DNA of 34,315 nt from a virus. The stretch is from IMG/VR virus record IMGVR_UViG_3300042568_000171, positions 1-34,315 of that record; one strand, written 5' to 3'. A program made the translations under genes and the position numbers. Shown here in pieces: positions 7,473 to 14,217 of the stretch. Within the stretch, counting starts at the first letter, position 1, and each line of letters opens with the position of its first letter. Below the pieces are notes generated by a model. The model saw only the letters and a list, made by a program, of their open reading frames with translations. It ran no database searches and was not told where the DNA came from.

Positions 7473-8702
7473 ATGGCGATTACAAAAGTATCTTTTGCAA
7501 TGATTTCGGGGGCGACCCTGAACATTGTTGATTACCCTGGAGCCAATGCGGGCGACCAACTAATTGCCGCAATTGCGGACTTGCCAGCAGACGGGGGCAT
7601 CGTTGATTGCCGCAGCCTAACGGGCGATCAAATTATTTCCAGCACGGTCGAAATCGGTGGCACGAACAAGCCAGTAACGGTTTTGTGCAGCCATGCTGCG
7701 TCATTTAAGCCCGCCACGGGATCGACGCAAATGTTTCGCGTTCGGCCAAACGGCCAGTTGATTGGCGCAACAATTGACACAACCGATGTCACATATTCTG
7801 AAAGAACAATTTTAATTGACGATTCATTTAACGATGGCCAGTCAACATTGATTCAAGACATTGTTTGCAAAGGCAAAAACAGTGAAGGCACGGCGATTGA
7901 ATTGTCAACGTCTGGATCGTCGCTTTATGGAATTGTGTTTGTAACGCTAGACAATATTCGAACCGTTGGTTATTACGTTGGCATCAACGTTTACACCAAC
8001 GACGCGTCGCAATACATCAATTCCAACATATTCAGCAATATTGAAGTTAAAGGTGGCCAAATTGGCTATAACTTTAGCGGCAATGGCGATCATCGTGCCA
8101 ATCAGTCTATCAACTGTACTTTCCAGGCCGGGCCAACATCTGCTGTCGGCTTTAACATCTTGCGATCCATTTATTCCACCTGGCTAAATACAAACATTTG
8201 GGATATGCCAGTAGCGGGCAATGAAATTGTTTTGGGAGTTAATGCAGACCGCAACATTTTGTCAGGTTATCTTGCCGCGCTAAACGTAATTGATAACGGC
8301 GCGGCTAATGTGCTGTATGACATTGTATTTGGAAATATTCCTGTATGGGGAGAACTTCAAATACACAACACCCCGCTAGTAACATGGGGGATCAATTTCG
8401 CCACGCCAAGCGCCCCAAACTTAATTACATTGGCAGACAACGCAACATACAATTTTGCGGTTGGTTCGGGGCTAATGATTTTGCAATCAACGACCACCGG
8501 GGCGATGGGCATTTTTACATCGCAAGCACAAACAACGTATGTGCTCAATGACGCCACATCATCTTATTCGGCCACCAAAGACACCGCTGCAAAAACGAAT
8601 TGTTATTACAGCGCCGGTGCTGGATTGTATGAAATGCAAAATAAGACGGGTGGCGCGTTGTCGTATTACGTCACGTTGATTAAAACAAAAATCAACAATT
8701 AA
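7473..8702 (+). CDS. Tailspike-like protein, probable right-handed beta-helix
   Basis: The 409-aa product starts at the ATG at 7473, preceded by AAGGGTTAATC; the open frame extends further upstream without a better start. Residues 20-75 (YPGANAGDQLIAAIADLPADGGIVDC...) match the entry segment of pectate-lyase-type beta-helix spikes. The following 200 residues show short hydrophobic strands with repeated N and G turns (GTAIELSTSG, ISNIEVKGG-type stretches). The last 90 residues (LITLADNATYNFAVGSG ... YYVTLIKTKI) match the end of the preceding fibre. A polysaccharide-degrading or receptor-binding spike is the best inference; no catalytic residues can be assigned from sequence alone. Confidence 0.82.
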   Translation: MAITKVSFAMISGATLNIVDYPGANAGDQLIAAIADLPADGGIVDCRSLTGDQIISSTVEIGGTNKPVTVLCSHAASFKPATGSTQMFRVRPNGQLIGATIDTTDVTYSERTILIDDSFNDGQSTLIQDIVCKGKNSEGTAIELSTSGSSLYGIVFVTLDNIRTVGYYVGINVYTNDASQYINSNIFSNIEVKGGQIGYNFSGNGDHRANQSINCTFQAGPTSAVGFNILRSIYSTWLNTNIWDMPVAGNEIVLGVNADRNILSGYLAALNVIDNGAANVLYDIVFGNIPVWGELQIHNTPLVTWGINFATPSAPNLITLADNATYNFAVGSGLMILQSTTTGAMGIFTSQAQTTYVLNDATSSYSATKDTAAKTNCYYSAGAGLYEMQNKTGGALSYYVTLIKTKINN

Positions 8703-8714
8703 GGAGTTGTAAAA

Positions 8715-9695
8715 ATGACAACGCCATACGACATCATCACCAGATCAATGAAGGACATTGGCGCGTTGGCTGCGGGCGAAATCCCGACGGCTGACGAAGC
8801 CCAGGACGGTCTGGACTTGCTCAATGACATGATCGCGCAGTGGTCAAACGAGAACATGATGGTGTTTTACCGCACCGAGATTGTGTTTCCCTGTGTGCAG
8901 AACCAGATTCAGTACACCATCGGGCCGTCCGGTAACGTGTCGGCTAGGTTCGTGGGGTCAATCAGCGGCACTACTCTAACCGTCCCACCGGATGCAGTAA
9001 CCAAGGGTGCCATCACAATGGGTATGACGCTATCTGGCCCTGGTGTGCTGCCTGGAACCACCATTGTGGGCTTTGGAACGGGCGCAGGAGGCAACGTAAA
9101 CGAGGGAGGCACCTATACCGTCAGCCGCGGTCACACAACGCCTGTCGTCTTGCAGATCATTGATGCCTACTACCAGCGGCCCCTGACCATTGAATCGGCC
9201 TTTGTGCGGGTTAACACAACGTCCAACGGCGTCCCTATCTACGGTGGTGGTCTGGATTACCCCATCAGCATCTTGAGCCTGGAAGAATACGAATCCATCG
9301 GTCTGAAGGCGCTGAACGGCCCTTGGCCCAAAGCCATCTACTACCAGCCGTCTGAACTGCTGGGCACGATCTATGTGTGGCCAAACCCGTCGCAGGGCGA
9401 ACTCCACCTGTTCACGCAGACCATCTTCCGCGAATTTGGCGACTTGTACGGGTCAATGGAATTCCCGCAAGGCTACAACATGGCGCTGCGGTGGTGCCTA
9501 GCCGAGCGCATGATGCCCATGTTTGGCAAAGTAAATCAGATTCAGGTGAGCCAAATTACCGCCTACGCAGCCCAAGCAAAGGCGACAATCAAGCGCACGA
9601 ACATGAAGCCGCCGCAAGTGTCCAAGTACCCAGATGTGCTGATGACCGGCAGACCTAAAGACGCGGCGTTCATACTCGATGGGGGCTTTAACTGA
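8715..9695 (+). CDS. P22 gp4-like tail accessory / head-tail adaptor protein
   Basis: The 326-aa product has the gp4-family opening MTTPYDIITRSMKDIGALAAGE.PTADEAQDGLDLLNDMIAQWS. Later come QRPLTIESAFVRV, YPISILSLEEYESIGLK, a WPKAIYYQPSE segment and a YNMALRWCLAERM helix. In P22 this protein assembles on the portal ring and seals packaged DNA. Residues about 75-145 hold an extra segment (GSISGTTLTV ... TLSGPGVLPGTTIVGFGTG ... GTYTVS) interrupting the usual YTIGP...RP stretch, like the small beta modules found in other phage structural proteins. The start has an AAGGAGTTGT leader. The next gene overlaps its stop by one base. Confidence 0.92.
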   Translation: MTTPYDIITRSMKDIGALAAGEIPTADEAQDGLDLLNDMIAQWSNENMMVFYRTEIVFPCVQNQIQYTIGPSGNVSARFVGSISGTTLTVPPDAVTKGAITMGMTLSGPGVLPGTTIVGFGTGAGGNVNEGGTYTVSRGHTTPVVLQIIDAYYQRPLTIESAFVRVNTTSNGVPIYGGGLDYPISILSLEEYESIGLKALNGPWPKAIYYQPSELLGTIYVWPNPSQGELHLFTQTIFREFGDLYGSMEFPQGYNMALRWCLAERMMPMFGKVNQIQVSQITAYAAQAKATIKRTNMKPPQVSKYPDVLMTGRPKDAAFILDGGFN

Positions 9696-11167
9696 TGGCT
9701 GATTTCGGTTTTGTCGGTGCGTCTTACACCACCAGGTCTATCTACCAAGATGACCAGGAGTGCATCAATTTCTACCCCGAAATCGACCCGACTAAACAGC
9801 CTGGCGAACGGGGCATTGTTGCGCTGTACCCAACCCCTGGGCTGGTGACCGAAATCACCTTCCCCATTCCTGCGGAAAACCGAGGGATGCGGGCACTGTC
9901 GGGCCTTCAGTACGCCATCACGGTGTGTGGGAATCGGGTCTACCGCATCGCCTTAGACCTGACCTACATCCAAGTTGGAACCCTAACCACCAGCACTGGG
10001 CCTGTGTCAATCACGGACAACGTGATGACCGTCCAAGGGCTGACGGCCTACATCGTGGACGGTGTGAACCGCTATTACTACGTTGTGGCCACCAACACGT
10101 TCGTCACGCTGCCTTCAACGGATGGGCCGTGGCAAGGTGCTGATGTCTGCGACACGGTGGACAATTACATCCTGTACAACAAGCCAGGCACCCAGCTATG
10201 GTCATCCACAGACCTTGGATCGCCGCTGTCTACTCAGGCATGGTTTGGTGCCAAGGACGGATCGCCTGATAACTTGGTGACCCTGATTGTTGACCACCGT
10301 CAGGTCTACCTGCTAGGCGAAGTGACCGCGGAAGTCTGGATTGACGTAGGCACCCAGATTCCTGGTCTTATCACGTTCCCATTCCAGCGTGTTTCAGGAA
10401 CATCGAGCCAGAACGGCATCGGTGCTAGGTTCTCGCTGGTGCGGTATTCGGATACCTTCATGTTCCTGTCCCGTGATACTTTGGGCACGGCCACCATCGG
10501 CATGATGATGGGCTATGAGTACAAGCGTGTTTCTACTCATGCGGTGGAAAACAGCCTTATCGGTGTGAACGTAACGAACGCACGGGCCTGGTCATTCCAG
10601 CAGGAAGGACACGAGTTTTACGTTATCACCTTCCCCGACATTGACCTGACCTGGGTTTATGACTTGGCCACCCAGCAATGGTTTAAGTGGCTGTGGTGGG
10701 ACAGCCCGAACGCAGTCTATCAGCGCCACCGCGGTCAGAACTGCATTGCGTTTGCCAACAAGAACCTGGTTGGTGACTACGAGAACGGCAAGATTTATAG
10801 CCTTGACTTTGACACCTACACAGACGCGGGCAACCCGATCCGCAGGTTGCGCCGAGCGCCCCACCTAACGACCGACCTTCAGCGGCAGTATTTTGAGGAA
10901 TTCCAGATTCAGTTCCAGCCTGGCGTTGGTCTGACTACGGGCCAGGGCGACAACCCCCAGGCCATGCTAAGGTGGTCAAATGACGGCGGTTCTACCTGGT
11001 CAAACGAGCATTGGGTAGGAATTGGCCGTCAAGGCAATTACACTAACCGTGCCATCTGGCGCAGGTTGGGCTGGGCGCGTGACCGCATCTTTGAAGTGGC
11101 ACTGACTGACCCTGTAAAGGCTGTGATTGTGTCGGCCAACCTGAAGGCGTCTGCTGGGGACAACTAA
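9695..11167 (+). CDS. P22 gp10-like packaged-DNA stabilisation / tail hub protein
   Basis: The 490-aa protein begins MADFGFVGASYTTRSIYQDDQECINFYPEID, the typical start of the P22 gp10 stabilisation family, followed by GIVALYPTPGL. Family members form the hexameric hub below gp4 that closes the DNA channel. The mid-region has the repeated beta-blade-like segments expected of the family (residues about 60-330) and a conserved-looking WVYDLATQQWFKW stretch. Length is about normal. The start overlaps the adaptor stop (TGATG), so the two partners are probably made in step. Confidence 0.92.
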   Translation: MADFGFVGASYTTRSIYQDDQECINFYPEIDPTKQPGERGIVALYPTPGLVTEITFPIPAENRGMRALSGLQYAITVCGNRVYRIALDLTYIQVGTLTTSTGPVSITDNVMTVQGLTAYIVDGVNRYYYVVATNTFVTLPSTDGPWQGADVCDTVDNYILYNKPGTQLWSSTDLGSPLSTQAWFGAKDGSPDNLVTLIVDHRQVYLLGEVTAEVWIDVGTQIPGLITFPFQRVSGTSSQNGIGARFSLVRYSDTFMFLSRDTLGTATIGMMMGYEYKRVSTHAVENSLIGVNVTNARAWSFQQEGHEFYVITFPDIDLTWVYDLATQQWFKWLWWDSPNAVYQRHRGQNCIAFANKNLVGDYENGKIYSLDFDTYTDAGNPIRRLRRAPHLTTDLQRQYFEEFQIQFQPGVGLTTGQGDNPQAMLRWSNDGGSTWSNEHWVGIGRQGNYTNRAIWRRLGWARDRIFEVALTDPVKAVIVSANLKASAGDN

Positions 11168-11406
11168 TGCCAGCACTGACAAACATTCGATTTCCTACTT
11201 CGCCGTTTGTAGATCAGGCTACGGGTAGGCCATCGCGTGAGTGGATACAGTGGCTGCAAAACCCCAACTTAGTCAGTCAGACCGTTGAGTACCAGATCAT
11301 TAACGGCGGCGAAATCAACAACACGGTGATCGGCAACATCACGCCAGCCCAAGGCACGTTCACGCTGCTGACGGCCCTAAGCGGTATCGGAGGGGGTACG
11401 TTTTGA
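11167..11406 (+). CDS. Small tail-associated protein
   Basis: The 79-aa protein is coupled to the gp10 homologue by TAATG. The N-terminus (RFPTSPFVDQATGRPSREWIQWLQN) resembles the short helical start of small virion proteins. The C-terminus (INNTVIGNITPAQGTFTLLTALSG, ending GGGTF) resembles the N-terminal and terminal patterns of the fibres in this genome. In P22 the needle gp26 follows gp10. This protein occupies that slot but is far too short and lacks an obvious trimeric coiled coil, so I only infer a tail-tip or fibre-linking role. Confidence 0.8.
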   Translation: MPALTNIRFPTSPFVDQATGRPSREWIQWLQNPNLVSQTVEYQIINGGEINNTVIGNITPAQGTFTLLTALSGIGGGTF

Positions 11407-11858
11407 ACGTTCGACAGGCCACAGCCGAAGACTTGGACGCCTACATTGAACTGCTGGCGCATTTCCACGAATCTTCACCCATGAGGGGCGTTGCGCCTTA
11501 TGACCCTGAAGGAATTCGTGCTTTTTTGTCTGCTTCATTGGAAAATACCAACATTCTGTTGTTGGTGGGTGAACTGGATGGCCAGATTGTCGGGGTGACA
11601 TCGTGTTTGCTGTACCCGCTTTATTTCAGCCCTGGTTATCAGGTAGCCCAAGAACTGTGGTGGTGGTTGACCCCCGCGGCTAGGGGTAGCGGGATTGGCC
11701 AAGCAATGTTCAAGGCGATTGAAGCCTGGGCAAGAGAAAAAGACGCAAGGGCGCTGTTTATGATTGCTTTGGAAGATGAACGCGCAGCAGCAATGGAAAA
11801 AGTTTACTTTCGGGCGGGCTTTCGACCCCTAGAAAGAACGTTCATAAAGGAGTTGTGA
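11403..11858 (+). CDS. GNAT-family N-acetyltransferase
   Basis: The 151-aa protein starts MNVRQATAEDLDAYIELL and has the acetyl-CoA pyrophosphate loop RGSGIG (residues 94-99) after ELWWWLTPAA. The helix MFKAIEAWAREK follows, then a C-terminal FYRAG-like YFRAGF. These are the motif A and B features of GNAT acetyltransferases. The start is TTG at 11403, overlapping the previous TGA, with a strong GGAGGGGG just upstream; no ATG lies nearby. Its position between the hub and ejection genes indicates late expression. Substrate unknown: a virion protein, a host protein and a small molecule are all possible. Confidence 0.9.
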   Translation: MNVRQATAEDLDAYIELLAHFHESSPMRGVAPYDPEGIRAFLSASLENTNILLLVGELDGQIVGVTSCLLYPLYFSPGYQVAQELWWWLTPAARGSGIGQAMFKAIEAWAREKDARALFMIALEDERAAAMEKVYFRAGFRPLERTFIKEL

Positions 11859-11859
11859 A

Positions 11860-12579
11860 ATGGCAATCGGAACAGGAACCGCACTACTGCTAGGCGCTGG
11901 CGCTGGCCTGATCGGGTCTGGTATGCAAGCGCGGGCGGCTAAGTCTGCTGCGGCGCAACAGGCTGATGCAGCCCAGTACGCTGCTGACCAACAGCGGCAG
12001 ATGTTCGACATCATCAACCAGCAGCAAGCCCCGTATCGGGAAGCCGGTTACGGAGCGTTGACCCGCATCGGTGAACTGTTGCCTGGGCTGACGGCCCCCG
12101 TATCCCGTGAGGAAATCATGGGTCTGCCAGGCTATCAGTTTGGCATCGAGCAGGGAACCGGTGCAGCCCGTGCAGCCATGAACGTCGGTGGCGGTGGTTC
12201 AAACGTTGACCGTGCGGCCCAGAAGTTTGCGGTTGACTACACTTTGGGGACTGCGATGCCCCAGGTTATCGCACAGCGCCAGAACATCTACAACACCCTA
12301 GCGGGGATCGCTGGCATTGGTCAGACAGGCCAAACCCAAATGAACCAAGCCGGAATGAATGCCGCTGGCAACATCGGCCAAGCTGCTATCGGTGGGGCAT
12401 CTGCCTTGGGTGCTGGTCAGATCGGCGCAGCAAATGCTATGGCTGGCGGTTTGCAAGGCATTGGCAACACAGGGTTCTTGTATAGCTTGATGCAAAGGCC
12501 AGGCGGTGCAACAGCCATGGGGCCGGTTTACGGCCAGCAGCCTTTGGATTCGTCGTTTGCCCGTTATCAGGTGGGTTAA
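11860..12579 (+). CDS. Ejection (DNA transfer) protein, gp7-like
   Basis: The 239-aa, Ala/Gly/Gln-rich protein has an N-terminal hydrophobic glycine-zipper segment (residues 4-24, TGTALLLGAGAGLIGSGMQA). A helical AAKSAAAQQADAAQYAADQQRQMFDIINQQQAPYREAGYGAL stretch follows, and then GLPGYQFGIEQG and a glycine-rich tail. This combination is typical of the small internal virion proteins of P22-like phages that leave the capsid before the DNA and help cross the envelope. The leader AAGGAGTTGTGAA is almost identical to that of the adaptor gene at 8715. First of three consecutive ejection-type genes. Confidence 0.85.
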   Translation: MAIGTGTALLLGAGAGLIGSGMQARAAKSAAAQQADAAQYAADQQRQMFDIINQQQAPYREAGYGALTRIGELLPGLTAPVSREEIMGLPGYQFGIEQGTGAARAAMNVGGGGSNVDRAAQKFAVDYTLGTAMPQVIAQRQNIYNTLAGIAGIGQTGQTQMNQAGMNAAGNIGQAAIGGASALGAGQIGAANAMAGGLQGIGNTGFLYSLMQRPGGATAMGPVYGQQPLDSSFARYQVG

Positions 12580-12582
12580 ATC

Positions 12583-14217
12583 ATGGCAGACCTAAGCGTA
12601 ACACCCGTCGCATCTCAAATTAAGCCCGTGCCCAACATGAGTTTGGCCGATATGGTCAACCTTGCCCGCGGCGCACAAGCCTACCAGCAGACTGAGCAGA
12701 TGAACCCTTTGTTGCTTCAGCAGCAACAGCAAACAGTAGACACGGGAAGAATCGCACTGACGCTGGAGCAGCAAAAAGAAGCGGAACGCCAGCGGCTGAT
12801 TCCCTTTTTGCAAGACCCGCGAAACCTGCAATCAGATGGCCGTTTTGACATCAACAAGTTGAACGCTGACATTCTGAAACTTGCGCCGCTGACCGGTTCT
12901 AAATTCATTCAGGATTTTACCCAACTAAGCACCCTGCAAACAGAATCAGATAGAGCAATTCAAAGTCTTACCAATGACGAGCGCAACGTAGTGGCGTCAG
13001 CATTAGGCGCTGCTGGAAGGCAAGGCGTCAAAGATCGCGCACAGGTTTACGAATTGTTGGATGACATTCAAAACAAGTATCCCAAAAGCCCAACGATGCG
13101 AAATCTAATCAATTCGTACAAGGGGCAACTTAGGATGGCTGGCGCAAACGCGGATTTGCCAAGTTTGTTGATTGGTGCGGCCAATCAGGTGATGTCCCCT
13201 GCCCAGCAGCAGGAAGCGTTTGCACCGCGGGCTTCTACTGCTAGCACTGGGGCTGCAACTTTCCCGGTAGTGGTTCAGCCGTCTGTTGCTGGAGAAGCCC
13301 CAAGACAAACCGTTGGCGAAGTGCCGATTACGACGCAGCAACTTGGCCCTGACCAGTACGAAGTAATTGACCCCCGGCCTGACCCCTTAACCAATCTGCC
13401 GGTTGCAATTACCCGTAATCGCGAAGGCGCAATAATTGGGCGTCGGTTGTTGTCTGGTGCGCCTACACCGCAACAGATGCCAGGGCAAACGCTGCCAACT
13501 CCAGTTGGCCGAGAAATGCGGACTCTGTATCCAACCAGCACCCTTCCGCAAGTTACTCCTGTTACGCCTATCCCGCCTGGGGAAACGCCAGAAACACTTG
13601 CATTAGCCAATCAAGTGCGGATCAGAGCGTTGGAATCTGCAACACAGGTGCCATTGCAGAACTTCAATAACAACGAAATCATCAGATTGTCTGATGAAGC
13701 GTTAACTGGCCGCGGCGCTGGGATGCTGGCGAACCTGACCGGTGGATATGCTGTGTTTAACGCCGTGGGGCTTGGTGGTGGCAATGCTACGGCCTTGAAC
13801 CAGTTGGGTCATTACATGGCGCTGCAAACCGCAACGCTGGCGCAGTCTGCTGGTCTTGGTACAGATGCCGCAAGGAACATTGCAGCAGAAACCACCGGCA
13901 CGGTCAACTGGACGCCTGAAGCAATCAAGAAGACTGCGCGGGTCAACAGATCGCTGGCCACCGCTACAGACCTGTTTAACCAAGGCATTCAAAGCCAATT
14001 CAGTAAAACACAAAACCCACTGTCGGCGCGTGACTTCCAGAACAAATGGTCACAGACTGCTGACATCAACGCCATCCGATTGTTTGATGCGATGCGAAAC
14101 AACGATCAAGATGGGTTTAGGGAAGTTGTTGATTCAATTGGCGGGCTGCGGTCACCTGGCTTTGACAGGTTGAAGAACAAAGTTGAAGCAATCAAACGAC
14201 TAGTCGGGATGCAATGA
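12583..14217 (+). CDS. Internal virion / ejection protein, gp20-like by position
   Basis: The 544-aa product starts 4 bp after the previous stop. The first 160 residues are helical and glutamine-rich (QQTEQMNPLLLQQQQQ, LEQQKEAERQRLIPFL). Residues about 200-350 are Pro/Thr-rich and probably disordered. The C-terminal 190 residues hold hydrophobic helices around LANLTGGYAVFNAVGLGGGNATALNQLGHYMALQTATLAQSAGLG. No enzymatic motif is seen. The arrangement of a helical head, a disordered centre and an amphipathic tail between two other ejection genes matches the second ejection protein of P22-like phages. Identification rests mostly on context. Confidence 0.78.
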   Translation: MADLSVTPVASQIKPVPNMSLADMVNLARGAQAYQQTEQMNPLLLQQQQQTVDTGRIALTLEQQKEAERQRLIPFLQDPRNLQSDGRFDINKLNADILKLAPLTGSKFIQDFTQLSTLQTESDRAIQSLTNDERNVVASALGAAGRQGVKDRAQVYELLDDIQNKYPKSPTMRNLINSYKGQLRMAGANADLPSLLIGAANQVMSPAQQQEAFAPRASTASTGAATFPVVVQPSVAGEAPRQTVGEVPITTQQLGPDQYEVIDPRPDPLTNLPVAITRNREGAIIGRRLLSGAPTPQQMPGQTLPTPVGREMRTLYPTSTLPQVTPVTPIPPGETPETLALANQVRIRALESATQVPLQNFNNNEIIRLSDEALTGRGAGMLANLTGGYAVFNAVGLGGGNATALNQLGHYMALQTATLAQSAGLGTDAARNIAAETTGTVNWTPEAIKKTARVNRSLATATDLFNQGIQSQFSKTQNPLSARDFQNKWSQTADINAIRLFDAMRNNDQDGFREVVDSIGGLRSPGFDRLKNKVEAIKRLVGMQ

